The translations under genes were made by a program, and so were the position numbers. Positions 40,085-50,177 of a stretch of 64,000 nucleotides of DNA are shown here, piece after piece; positions within the stretch are counted from its first letter, which is position 1; every line of letters starts with the position of its first letter. Source of the DNA: Paraniabella hibiscisoli (GTDB taxonomy: Bacteria > Bacteroidota > Bacteroidia > Chitinophagales > Chitinophagaceae); contig NZ_JAKWBK010000001.1 of assembly GCF_022512515.1 (NCBI RefSeq), forward strand, positions 1,302,001-1,366,000, in the 5' to 3' direction. Below the pieces are notes generated by a model. The model was not told the origin of the DNA, did not search any database, and was given only the letters and a program-made list of their open reading frames with translations.

Positions 40085-42039
40085 GTGAAATATTTTTATA
40101 CGTTATTCTTACTGATACTTTCTTTTACGGTTACCGCTCAACAGGCGGATAGTACCATTATTGCAACAGCAGACAGCAGTAATAAAATGTCATTTTCTAT
40201 AAAATTACCTGCGCTAACCCAAATACCAGGTGCACCTGCTCCTTTTTATACCTATCTCTGGGATTTTGGCGATGGCCATTTCAGCACAGCCGAAAATCCA
40301 CAACACTTATATGCAAAAGCAGATACTTATGAAGTAATGTTGTACGCTGTAAATAACTATGACGACGGTAAAAAGCCCCAGCGAAAAACACAGAAGATAC
40401 AGGTCAACAAGTCGTCGCCCATAAAAGATAATGTGGCTTCGGTTGCGGAAAAAGATTTTTTAAGGCCAACGGCATGTTCGAGCTCAAGTATAACTGCATG
40501 GCCAAACCCAATGATACCCTGGTGTTGATTGTGGGATGGAAGAACAGGGAGGCGGAGCAACAAAAGGGCCGTCTTTACCTGATGCTCAATGAAAAACAGT
40601 TTGATCAAACCTGTTTTGACACATCAGACTTCAGAACCTATAACAGCGCGGCTGCTTTAACAGCGTTTACAAAGACGACCGAAATGCCACTGTTACAATC
40701 TGATCTGCTGATTACCGAAAGTGGAAGTCCGGCCTCTAATTTCCCCATAAATGTGAAGGCCGCAGAAGCAGCGGCTTTGTTCTCCAATACTACTGCTTTA
40801 TACAAAAATGTATTCAGTGCAGATATAGAAAACACTCCTGCCGGGGATGCCCGTTTTTCTTTTTACAACTGCATGTTACACCCGAAATGATCAAAGACAC
40901 GAATGCCACACTTACCATAACCGGTGTATATGTTCCGGAAAGGGGAAAGCCTGTTATGCACAAGCTAAGTGTGCCGGTGGTCAACTCGCACGACCCCAAT
41001 AAGATGAATATCAAAGGCGGTCGTATCAGCTATCGGTTTCTTAAAAAGTACAAGCCGCTAAATTACAAAGTGCGCTTTCAGAATAACGGGGAAGGTCCCG
41101 CCCGTAAAATTGCACTGGATATGACCATGGCGCGGCTTTAAATCCCGAAACAATACGGGTTACAGATATGTCGCCGTTTTGTCCACCTTGTGATAGCCTG
41201 GCAAAGGAAAAGCGGGGTTGCTGGGAGCTGGTGAAAAATGAAAAAGGAGCCGTATTTATTTTTCATGGAATTTACCTGGCAGGGACCAATCAGAAAGGTG
41301 TAGAAGATAAAGACAGCACCAAGGGCTTTATGGAATTCAATATCGTTACCCGCAAAAAACTAGAGAACAAGCCCTTCAGATCACAAACAGCCATCTATTT
41401 TGATAAGAATGAACCGGTGATAACTAATTATGCTACCGGCCGGTTTAAAAAAGTCCTTCTCCTATATTGATGGCGGGCTATGAAAACGCCTTTGGCTCCG
41501 GTGCAACAACCAGCAATGGTATTGTTACCGGTGTAGGAGTAGCCCCGTTGGCACCTTATCTTCCTTACCTGCAGATGGAGTTGTATTATAAACAGGGTTT
41601 GAAAACTTCTGGCGCCAACATCGTTGGCATAGATCGACCGGGAATAATCAGGATAGGCGACAGACAGGAATATGCTTATAAAACCTTCGACTCCTCACAA
41701 ACCCATTCCATAAGCCAGGTAAGACTGGTGCCGCTTCAATTGCGGTATAATATCGGCAATTATTTTTCTGTTGGTGGCGGGGCAGCTGTAACAGCCGATA
41801 TGGGTGGGAACATAGAAACCGAAAACGCGTACCACATAATGGGCGCCAACGGGGTAATGGTTGAGCCGTATAAGATAATGCAGACAGAAAAAATCAAAGC
41901 ATTCAGCAACTGGCGTTTCCAGCCTTTTGTAGATCTGCAGGTAGGGAAGGTAAAATTAGGCCCCCACCTGGGTTTTCGGTATTACTATAACGGTAAAAAC
42001 AGTAGTTTCGGATACATGTATGCAGGATGGCGTTTTTAA
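40085..42039 (+). CDS. Secreted PKD-domain protein with beta-barrel-like C-terminus (about five frameshifts)
   Basis: About 650 residues from a GTG start at 40085. Signal peptide MKYFYTLFLLILSFTVTAQQ, a PKD domain (about 45-110; YTYLWDFGDGHFSTAENPQH), a middle region with NSHDPNKMNIKGG and LNYKVRFQNNGEGPARKIAL resembling the DUF7619 type, and a C-terminal segment of alternating strands (LQMELYYKQGLK, VRLVPLQLRYNIGNYFSVGG, WRFQPFVDLQVGKVKLGPHL) that ends AGWRF with a terminal Phe, as outer-membrane barrels do. Breaks lie near 40460, 40865, 41135, 41450 and possibly one more. Its stop overlaps the CHAT gene start by 13 bp. Confidence 0.75.
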
Positions 42040-44635
42040 TTCACTCCACACATTATTTCAGGAAGGCGCTCAAAGGCCTTTTGGCTGGGCTTGCGATGCT
42101 TTTATTAGCCAATACTGCTCTGCAGCATAACCGGTCGACAGATGTTTATACAAATCTGAAAGAAAAAGACTCATTACTGGCGTATATCAATTATGCTTTT
42201 GATGCAGTCGATGAAAATCCGGCGTTGGTTAATAAAGCCGATTCTATATTCAGTAAGATCTGGCGCAAACCTGCATCCTATGATGAAAAGCTAAATTATT
42301 ATCACCTGTTGATTAACATTGGTTATCATTTGCTGCAAAGCAGGCAGGTAAGAGCATCAACCAGCTGGTACGAAAAGGCGCTGTTATTTTACGAAGAAAA
42401 TAAAACTGATAGTCGGCTCGCTGGCGAAATGGAACTCCAGGAATATATCGGCAAGCCCCTCGGTAATAACTATACGAGAATAGGGGATTTTAGCAAAGCC
42501 ATCGCTATACAACGGCAGGTGATCGAGTCTGCTATACAAGAACATAAAATGGAAATGCTTCCCGGATTATACGCAAATCTGGCTACCACTTATTTTTACA
42601 TGCGGGATTACTACAAGGTCCATAACATCATTAACCTTGCCATTGGTAGCCTGAAAACGCCTTCGCAGGATATTGCTGCCTTATTGTTTAATTTGAAAAC
42701 AGAAGCCTACCTGGAAACAAACCAGTTAGATAGTGCTGATTATTGGAATCGGAAAGCCTTGTTAATCCGGCCAGGTAATAACACAACCTGGCGCCAGGCC
42801 GCCTTAACGAATAGTGCACGTATTTTAAGCAGTCAAAATAAGCTTTCAGAAGCGCTATCCTATTTGCAATTGGCCTGGGATATTGCCGGAGGATCGTCTA
42901 TAGAAGACAAGGCCCGGCTATCTAACGAAATAGCAGTTAATCTTTTTAAGAAAAATCAGTTGCTTCCCAGTAAGGCGTGGTTTGAGCGAACGCTGACATT
43001 TTTTAAAACTGATTCTTTGAATTTGTATCCCGACTATAACGTAACAACGGCCATGTTTGGCCTGGCCCTGTGTTATGAAGTGCAGCAACAAATAGATAGC
43101 AGCTCTTACTGGGGAACACAGGCAGTTCTGAACGATTACTATACCCAGCAACTAATCGATCCGTGGCTATATAGCAAGAGTAATATCTATTCTAACGAAG
43201 CTCAAACCAATTATTATTGCCATTCATCACTGCTGGTTTGAAGCCACTCGCAATGAAGATTTTTATGGAAAGCGCTATGGATGACCGAGCTTTCCAAGGG
43301 ACGCAAGCTGATGTATGAACAAAAAAGATCGGGGAACTGGAAGAATGATGCAACCCTGAATAATGCGGACTTAAGTGAATTACGTAACGACTACCTGTTG
43401 TTGGCACAGGCTACCGCTACCGGCGAAAAAGAATTAATAAGAGAAAGAATTGCCCGTCAGGAGTATCAACTTAGCCTGAAGGGAAGCCGATTTTCACAGT
43501 CGTTGTCCGCACCCTCATTTACTGATTTCAAAAACCGGGTCAACGAAAGTCGTGGTATCAATAACTTGATCAGCTATCATCACACCGACAAGGCCTTGTA
43601 CACAATAAGAGCAAACAGAGAGGGCCTTTTCAGCTTTGTTGACTCCGCTGTTGGAGAGTTGCAGGATATACAAGACTTCACCAACAAATATTTTTATGCA
43701 GGTCCCCAGGCGTTTAGTAATAGCCCCGGAGACTATTTTAAAAAAGCTCACGAAATCCTTAAAAAGTATTTACCGGGTAAAATGGACAAAGAGGGAGATT
43801 ATATCATTTCTCCTTCTGGCGGCTTACACGAGCTACCCTTTGAGGCGCTGTCCCTTGATGATAAGGGTAGCGGGTATTTGGGCGTACAACATGCGATTAC
43901 TTACCAATTCTCCCTGCTGCAGCTTACTGCGCCAGGTAAAGCTCCCGCAGCGGCCGTTCATGTTTTTAGTTTTGAAAAAGAGCACCTGGGATTTCCTGCC
44001 CTGCCGTCTGCAAAAGAAGAGGCCAATTTTCTGCGAAAACAATTTGCGGGTACTTACAGCAGCGCAACGGCTACAGCCGATAGCGCTTTTTATAATTCAT
44101 TAACGGAGCATAACATTATCCATCTGGCTTCCCACGCTGTGGCGGGAGACAGTAGCCAGCAGCCGTTCATTGTACTTCAAAAAAATTGTATTTAGGGCAA
44201 CTTCAATACAATATTGCTAACTGCCCGTTGATCGTATTATCTGCCTGCGAAACAGGCAAGGGTACCAGCCAGCAGAATGAAGGCATCATGAGCCTTGGGC
44301 GGGCTTTTATCGGTAGTGGGGTAGGAGGTGCTTTATCTACCCGTTGGGAGGTTGATGATGCGGCAACGGCCAACCTAACCCGGTTTTTTTATAAGGAGCT
44401 TGATGCGGTGGGTTTACCCGCAAAAGCATTGCAAAGGGCCCGGGCAGCCTATCTAAAAGAAAACACAGCCATTTCTGCGCAAAATCCATGGTTATGGGCC
44501 GCTTTATTATACCAGGGTAAGAATCATACTATACTGATTCAAAGCCCGAGGCCAGGAGGCATTAAATACATCATAGCCGGAGTAGTTGTGGCAGCTTGCG
44601 CATGTATTTATTTTCTTTTGAAAAGGAAGAAATAA
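42027..44635 (+). CDS. Membrane-anchored TPR-CHAT protease-like protein (two frameshifts)
   Basis: CHAT domains are caspase-like cysteine proteases. About 869 residues: an N-terminal hydrophobic segment (LKGLLAGLAMLLLANTAL), tetratricopeptide repeats (about 90-420; GDFSKAIAIQRQVIESAI, LYANLATTYFYMRDY), a CHAT domain (about 560-840) with the catalytic His in NIIHLASHAVAG and Cys in PLIVLSACETGKG, and a C-terminal membrane helix (YIIAGVVVAACACIYFLL) followed by KRKK. The TPR and CHAT parts therefore probably face the periplasm, or the tail anchors the protein from the cytoplasm. Breaks near 43215 and 44185. Both catalytic residues are intact. Confidence 0.88.
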
Positions 44636-44719
44636 AATATTTCCATTTATGGGGTAACAATTGTTTGGGGCACCTGATATGCCTGTAAACAAGTTCGAAA
44701 ACATAAAAACCCCATAGTT

Positions 44720-45793
44720 ATGAAAAAGATATTTTTACCCCTGGCCCTGGTTACTGCAACCTTTATCGGTTTTGGATCCTGTAAGAAAAATGATGCTCCG
44801 GTTATTCCAGGTATCGACGACCAGGCATCGGCCCGTATGATGCGGGCTTTTTTGAGAAGCATGCACCCAAAACGGAAACGTTCAGTTTCGATGCATCTGC
44901 AGGTGGTACGATCACTTTAAAAAGCGGCACAAAAATTACGTTCCCTTCTAATGCTTTTGTAAAGCCTGATGGTTCTCCTGTTACAGGACCGGTAACAGTT
45001 AGTGCAAAAGACATTTTAAAGGCCAGCGATATGATATTGGCAAACAAGCCTACAATAACCGCTTCCGGAGAGATGCTGGAGTCTTTTGGAGAAATAATAG
45101 TAAATGCCAGTAAGAATGATACTGCACTGCGAATAAATCCTGTAGCAGTACAACGCCCCCCAACAGTAATGGTTCCCGTAGGTACTGCTACCGGAGCTAA
45201 ACGTGAGGCGCCCATGTGGGAAGGAGATACAACGGTTTCGTATACCAATAACGGTTATAATCATGAAAATCAGCCAACATCGGTTACTGTTCAATATTCC
45301 GTATCTAAAGGAATAGATTGGAGCCAGCTCCTGGCTGGGGCGCTGTGAGTGGCGGTACTACTACGTTCCCACTTGACGCTTTGGGACAATGGAGAAACTG
45401 CGATGCGCTTTATAATGATCCTAATCCTAAAACCACTGTTCTGGGATACTTTGGAGATAAATTTAACGGGCAAACGGGTTCGGCAGGGCAAACCCCAAGC
45501 ATGTTGTTCTTTAAAAAAGCCGGAACCAATACCTTGATCAACTACTCAGTAATGATATTAAACCCTGCACCAGGTAAAGAAGGATTCTTAAGCTATCAAA
45601 ACTCTATGCCGATAGGAACTTCGGGTACTTTTTAGCAATGAGCGCAAAAGACGGGAAGTTTTACGCTGAGATGAAAGACGTAACATTTGGAACACCGGCA
45701 GCAGGAAAAGACTTTATCTCATACAGTTTTTCCCTCTCCGAAGTTTCTGAAACACAACTTCTTAATTTAATTAACCAGGTCAATACCAAATAG
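44720..45793 (+). CDS. Lipoprotein of unknown function (three frameshifts)
   Basis: About 357 residues. Lipoprotein signal MKKIFLPLALVTATFIGFGS before Cys21, then KKNDAP. Continuing in other frames: FDASAGGTITLKSGTKITFP, SNAFVKPDGSPVTGPVTVSA, GWGAVSGGTTTFPLDALGQW, and LAMSAKDGKFYAEMKDVTF. The beta-rich pattern with TITFPSNAF resembles extracellular beta-sandwich domains found in Bacteroidota lipoproteins. Breaks near 44845, 45340 and 45633. It follows the CHAT gene by 84 bp and may be its partner or substrate, which is speculation. Confidence 0.7.
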
Positions 45794-45816
45794 AATCTAA
45801 TCTTAAATTCAATGTG

Positions 45817-45840
45817 AAGGGTTGCTTAATGGCAGCCCTT
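45817..45840 (+). terminator. Terminator after the lipoprotein gene
   Basis: AAGGGTTGC pairs with GCAGCCCTT (one G-U pair) over a 6-nt loop, 24 bp after the stop codon. A short T3 tract follows. Confidence 0.6.
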
Positions 45841-45854
45841 TGCGTGTAATAAAG

Positions 45855-46035
45855 GGGCTGAAATTAAAAAGGTCCTTCCGTAGAAACGGACTGACCTCTA
45901 ACGATTGCTTGCCATATGAAAAATCTTCGAATAATCTATTTTATATCACACTACACTTTTCTTTCTTCTCTGTAATAACCCCTTTGTGTTATTGTTACAC
46001 AAAATTAATTGCTAAAGCGACAAATATAAAAGCAA
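45855..46035 (+). repeat. Interspersed repeat, copy A (full length)
   Basis: About 181 bp beginning GGCTGAAATTAAAAA. It contains a 26-nt hairpin at 45871-45896 (outer stem GGTC/GACC, inner stem TCCGT/ACGGA, AGAA loop), then CTCTAACGATTGCTTGCCAT, and a second stem TTTGTGT/ACACAAA near 45982. Copies B, C and D follow within 1.3 kb. Confidence 0.85.
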
Positions 46036-46208
46036 GTTATTGTTGGTTGATGCACGCCCAATAGGTTATAGTGTTGTTAAAACCCTTTACAGTACTGCGT
46101 TTAAAGCCCAAAGAAAAAAGATACCCAACCATGAAAAATAATTTAGCAAATCAAAAAAAGTAGCTGTAAGGTTTTATCAAGCAGGAAGGAAAATGAAATG
46201 GTAGAAAT

Positions 46209-46388
46209 GGCTGAAAATAAAAAGGGTCCTTCCGTAGAAACGGACTGACCTCTAACGATTGCTTGCCATATGAAAATCTTCGAATAATCTATTTTATATC
46301 ACACTACACTTTTCCTTCTTCTCCGTAATAACCCCTTTGTGTTATTGTTAAGCAAAATTAATTGCTGAAACGACAAATATAAAAGCAA
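46209..46388 (+). repeat. Interspersed repeat, copy B (full length)
   Basis: About 180 bp, nearly identical to copy A over its whole length with a few substitutions and one-base indels. The first hairpin (46225-46250) is unchanged. The second stem is weakened because ACACAAA has become AAGCAAA. Confidence 0.85.
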
Positions 46389-46600
46389 CTAAAAGGTGTT
46401 TTACGCTTACTCAACGATCTGTTTTTTTGCTAAACCCGCTATACCAAAGGATTTCGGAGGTTTTTGTGCCATATGCCCAAGTTCTAAAAAACATTATCGA
46501 TGCTAAGAAGAGCGTATACAAAAAGTCTTTAAAGATCAGATTGGAGATTGGCCAGGTGTTTCAAGTCAAAAATGTCCGAGACTAAAGCAGTGCCAGCCCG
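46389..46600 (+). other. Possible coding remnant between repeats B and C
   Basis: An open frame without a start codon runs from 46442 to a TAA at 46583-46585. It includes YAQVLKNIIDAKKSVYKKSL and KIRLEIGQVFQVKNVRD, which read like protein, not random DNA, though I recognise no family. It is flanked by repeats, so it may be a fragment of a disrupted gene. Confidence 0.3.
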
Positions 46601-46668
46601 GGCTGAAATTAAAAAGGTCCTTCCGTAGAAACGGACTGACCTCTAACGATTGCTTGCCATATGAAAAA
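46601..46668 (+). repeat. Interspersed repeat, copy C (left part only)
   Basis: The first 68 bp of the repeat, with the hairpin at 46616-46641 identical to copy A. It diverges directly after GCCATATGAAAAA, so the right half with the second stem is missing. Confidence 0.8.
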
Positions 46669-46949
46669 ACTTAAAATCTAACTTCTTTGAAGCTTTTCGC
46701 TTCTGAATACAAAGATATATTACAAATGAGATGCCGAATAATAAGTTAATGTTAATATTTTCACCTCAAACACCGCTAAAAAACTACGAAATGCTGTCTG
46801 GCATTGCATTACAGGCTATTTGCTTTATTACATCCAAACACCTGCAAATCATCACTGTAATTGATCTGAAACAAGTATTTTTCTACTTTTTATTAACATC
46901 TTTTAAAAAAAGTTTAAAAAAAGTTAATCGGTATATAAAATAATTATAC

Positions 46950-47110
46950 CTTAGCGAACCTTTATATCGAGAAAACGAACTGGATGTAAAGACAAACTCC
47001 TACTAAGCGTAGCAGGTGTTTTTAAAAAGACCTCTAATTGATTGCCTCTAACGATTGCCGGCCATGTGCTGATTTAAAATGTTGATCCGGGTTTTTTTCC
47101 CGGATTTTTT
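46950..47110 (+). ncRNA. Candidate small RNA ending in a strong terminator
   Basis: A promoter-like TATACCTTAGC near 46947 (one base off TAnnTTTG) is followed by a non-coding stretch. That stretch has a CCTAC/GTAGCAGG-type stem near 46998-47020 and the sequence CCTCTAACGATTGCCGGCCA (from 47045), which is shared with the repeat family. It ends at the terminator ATCCGGG-T7-CCCGGAT-T6. No reading frame explains the terminator. The transcript is inferred. Confidence 0.3.
47085..47110 (+). terminator. Strong intrinsic terminator in the repeat island
   Basis: ATCCGGG and CCCGGAT form a 7-bp stem with a T7 loop, followed by six T residues. No gene lies directly upstream, which implies an unannotated transcript. 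Confidence 0.85.
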
Positions 47111-47135
47111 ATTGCCTTTATCAACAAGAACCTTT

Positions 47136-47289
47136 AATTAAAAAGGTCCTTCCGTAGAAACGGACTGACCTCTAACGATTGCTTGCCATATGAAAAATCT
47201 TCGAATAATCTTTTTGAAGTCCTTCTGCACACAGTCTCTCCGCACTTTTCAATAACCCGTTTGTGTTATTGTTACACAAAGCTAAGCAA
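47136..47289 (+). repeat. Interspersed repeat, copy D (internally diverged)
   Basis: Same left half as copy A, with the hairpin at 47145-47170 unchanged. The middle has been replaced by TTTTTGAAGTCCTTCTGCAC. The right stem TTTGTGT/ACACAAA is kept. The hairpins are thus better conserved than the spacer between them. Confidence 0.8.
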
Positions 47290-47555
47290 TACAAGTACCG
47301 TTATAAAACCAAGTTGCAACATCTTTTTTCTTTTTCAAGCATCTATATTTTTCTGTAACCCGCTACCATAGTAAGTTTCACGCCTTGCAGCCTATCATAC
47401 CCAAGCAGTAAAAACCTGTGAAAAAGGTAGTATTTTCCGCGTTTTTTCGATAATAATTAAAAGGTCATTTAAAATATTGGGTATAAACTGACGTTTTATT
47501 AAATGGCGACTTCCTGACGTAAAAGAGATAGGGTTACTTAACATTTTCTTGTAAA
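47290..47555. other. Non-coding gap upstream of the MerR gene
   Basis: About 270 bp of AT-rich DNA between repeat D and the MerR promoter. I see no supported gene, no further repeat copy and no strong hairpin. Confidence 0.5.
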
Positions 47556-47584
47556 TTGAAATTATTCTAATATCAGTAGATTTG
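47556..47584 (+). promoter_or_regulatory. Promoter of the MerR gene
   Basis: TTG at 47556-47558, an 18-bp spacer and a perfect -7 element TAGATTTG at 47577-47584. The start codon follows at 47590, so the transcript would have almost no 5' leader. Confidence 0.65.
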
Positions 47585-47589
47585 TAACT

Positions 47590-48343
47590 ATGGCGAAGAC
47601 TACTCCACAATCTCAGGGTTCTTTTTCTTTTTTGATGAATCGGACAAGGCTGATCCGGCACCTCAGCCTAGAAAGCATGTGCTCCGGCCTCCGGCGCAGA
47701 TAGAAGCCATTGAGGAAGAAGTAATGCAGCCTGAAAATGTTGACGCAGCACCGGTTTCGGTTGAACCTCAGGTAGATTTAGTAGAAGATGCGAGTGTGTT
47801 GGAAGAGGATAATGCTATCGAAATAGAGTCCGAGATCCATTTTGAGGAGGAAGAGGCTGCTGCGATTGATTTTTCGCGGGAGGCTTTGGAGGAGGAGATA
47901 ATAGAAGAGCGCACTTCTAACGACCCAATCCATGAAGCAGCACAGGAGAGAAGAAGCTCCAGGGGACGGAAATCAGTAAAGGAGCATAGCATTGCGGCCG
48001 AAATGATAGAAATGCCGGGAGATGATGTGCTTTACGCCAAGCAGTATTATAGTATGGGAGAAGTTACTTCGATGTTTAAAGAAAACCACTCATTAATCCG
48101 TTACTGGGAAAGTGAGTTTGATATACTTAGACCCAAAAAAATGGTAAGGGTGACCGTTTTTTCAGACCCGTGGATGTAAAAAACCTTTACCTGATATATG
48201 ATCTGCTGCGCAGGCGTAAATTTACTATAGAGGGCGCCCGTGACTACCTGAAAAATAATAAAAAAGCGGATGAAAAATTTGCAGCCGTACAGTCACTTGA
48301 AAAAATAAAAGCGTTTTTCCTGGAGCTGAAGGCTTCCCTCTAA
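47590..48343 (+). CDS. MerR-family regulator with an acidic N-terminal extension (two frameshifts)
   Basis: About 250 residues from the ATG at 47590 (MAKTTPQSQGSF). After a shift near 47630, a very acidic region follows (about residues 40-105; VDLVEDASVLEEDNAIEIES, HFEEEEAAAIDF). The MerR winged helix sits in the C-terminal half (LYAKQYYSMGEVTSMFKENH, IRYWESEFDILRPKK, then NGKGDRFFRPVDVKNLYLIY, RRRKFTIEGARDYLK). The second shift is near 48143. No cysteine or ligand domain follows the HTH. The target is unknown. Confidence 0.85.
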
Positions 48344-48472
48344 CAATTGATGGGCTTAGGCAATAGTGAGTTACTATTAATAGCGAACCAACTAAACCAT
48401 TCTTTTTTAATACTGTTACATAATGTTGCGGAAGGTATTAGGCTGTTCCGGGATTTTTCTTAAAGTAATCTG

Positions 48473-48979
48473 ATGAAGAAATTAATAATATTATTCTCTT
48501 TTCTTATGGTATTGAACCAGTCTGAAGCCCAAACCAATGAGACCTTAAAGGACCGCACCGGTAAAAAGTTGCTTAAAGGGTTTGTGACCGACAGTATTTT
48601 GAAAGCAGATCCGGCGGAGTTTAAGTGGTTTGAAGAAAATGAAAATGTATATAATCCGGCGGAGCCGGTGCTCAATAGTTTTAAAGCCCAAAAAGACAGC
48701 GTGAGTTTTATGGTTTTCTTCGGAACATGGTGTCCGGATTCTCATTACGTGGTTCCCCGGTTTTATAAAATTCTGGAAAAGGCGGGTATCGATAAAAGCC
48801 GGATAACGCTTTTTGCACTGGATAGGACCAAAAAGGATGCGGCGCACTTTGCTGCTAATTTTAATATTCAGCACGTGCCAACTATCATTGTTTTGAAAGG
48901 AGGCAAGGAAATCGGCCGGGTAGTAGAATACGGCATTAGCGGCAAGTTCGATGAGGAACTTGCAAAGGTGTTAAACTAA
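48473..48979 (+). CDS. Secreted thioredoxin-fold protein with a CPDS site
   Basis: Intact 168-residue protein with a signal peptide (MKKLIILFSFLMVLNQSEAQ). The thioredoxin fold is seen in SFMVFFGTWCPDSHYVVPRF, FAANFNIQHVPTIIVLKGGK (cis-Pro) and the C-terminal helix. The active site WCPDS has only one cysteine, so it cannot form the usual internal disulfide. A monothiol reductase or a binding role is likelier. It is convergent with the MscS gene, with only one base between the stop codons. Confidence 0.85.
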   Translation: MKKLIILFSFLMVLNQSEAQTNETLKDRTGKKLLKGFVTDSILKADPAEFKWFEENENVYNPAEPVLNSFKAQKDSVSFMVFFGTWCPDSHYVVPRFYKILEKAGIDKSRITLFALDRTKKDAAHFAANFNIQHVPTIIVLKGGKEIGRVVEYGISGKFDEELAKVLN

Positions 48980-48980
48980 G

Positions 48981-50074
48981 CTATACAGCGGGTTTTGTAA
49001 TAGTAATGCTGGTTGATTTACCGGCTGTGTCCACTCCAATATTTTCCATCAACTGTAGTACCGCCAGGTTTACCTCCTGCTTTACCTGGTTATATTTTGC
49101 AATATTTTTAGGTTCCATATAATAGTCTCCCGTAATGATGAGGGCGCTTGATGTTATTTCAGTTAAAAACAGGTTGAAGTTCTGAATTTCCGGGCGGGAG
49201 AGAAGTTTTTTAACGCCACTCAGCAATTCCTCTACTTTAGAGGGAGCAGTATCTACACCTATCTCTAGTCTTAAATCGGCGCGACGTTGCGTTCGGTTGC
49301 TCAGGTTATCCAGCACACTATCTACCATTTGCTTATTGGGAACGGTAATATAGGTTTTAGCGTCGGTGCGAATGCGCGTGCTCCGCAATCCTATTTTTTC
49401 AACAACACCACTAAAGCTGTTTACCTTAACGGCATCTCCCATTTGAAATGGCTTGTCGAAGAAAATAATAAATGAGGCGATCAAATTTTCCAGGCTTTCC
49501 TTGAGTGCCAAAGCAATAGCGGCGCCCACAATACTTAACCCTGTTACCAACCCTTTCACATCATAGTTGAAAGTATATTTTAAAACCAGCAACCCACCAA
49601 TAAGACCAATTACTACTTTGATGAAATCTTTGAAGAAAAAAACCAGCTGGTGATTGCCTTGGTCGCCGTTTTGCATGTAACGGTTTTTGATCAGCAAAAC
49701 CACAAAGTCCATCCAGACTTGATCAAAAAACGGAAGAACGTAATGATCATCAGCGTGGTGCCGATCATGCGGAGTAGCTCCTTAATCCCGATCTTATAAA
49801 CCTTAAAATCCAGCACTGATGGAAAAGTTAGCCGATCGAGGGCGACCAATGTGATCAGCACCGCAATAAATAAGCCTAATGGCTTCGCGATAAGGTTTTT
49901 AAATATAGAGGGATCAATATTTTTATAACGGCTTTTAATAAGGTAGGCGAAGAAAGATGCGATATAATGCGCAATAAACCGCTTAAATAAAAACCCCAGA
50001 AATATGATAACGGCCACTACCAGGTAGCTTTGTAGCGTATTGTCTAAGTATACCTGTTGTAAAAAATCCTTCAT
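48981..50074 (-). CDS. MscS-family mechanosensitive ion channel (one frameshift)
   Basis: About 364 residues. Three N-terminal hydrophobic segments (LVVAVIIFLGFLFKRFIAHY, PLGLFIAVLITLVALDRL, MIGTTLMIITFFRFLI), then the pore helix VTGLSIVGAAIALALKESLE with Ala/Gly packing, and the MscS beta domain (KPFQMGDAVKVNSFSGVVEK, RSTRIRTDAKTYITVPNKQM). A break near 49700 joins the pieces. It acts as an osmotic safety valve in the inner membrane. The gene stands alone. Confidence 0.92.
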
Positions 50075-50127
50075 TCAATCAATATAAAAAATTAATTCAA
50101 AAGTAAAAAGGTATTTGTCCGGCCAAT

Positions 50128-50157
50128 TTTGAATATCTGTTTACTGGCATACCTTTG
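50128..50157 (+). promoter_or_regulatory. Promoter of the aryl-polyene/flexirubin-like operon
   Basis: TTTG at 50128-50131, an 18-bp spacer and a perfect -7 element TACCTTTG at 50150-50157, followed by CG. The first gene starts 21 bp further on. This is the clearest vegetative promoter in the window. Confidence 0.75.
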
Positions 50158-50177
50158 CGCTCAAATTAAAGCGAATA

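Noticed and set aside
45822..46064. 80-codon open frame over repeat copy A
   Set aside because: It is composed of the repeat and its flank, has no protein-like pattern, and is not kept in copies B to D.
45855..47289. CRISPR array
   Set aside because: Repeats are 68-180 bp, irregularly spaced, four in number, and no cas gene is near.
45800..47590. Insertion sequence
   Set aside because: No transposase frame and no clear terminal inverted repeats or target duplications are visible; a MITE-like origin remains possible and is listed as a finding.
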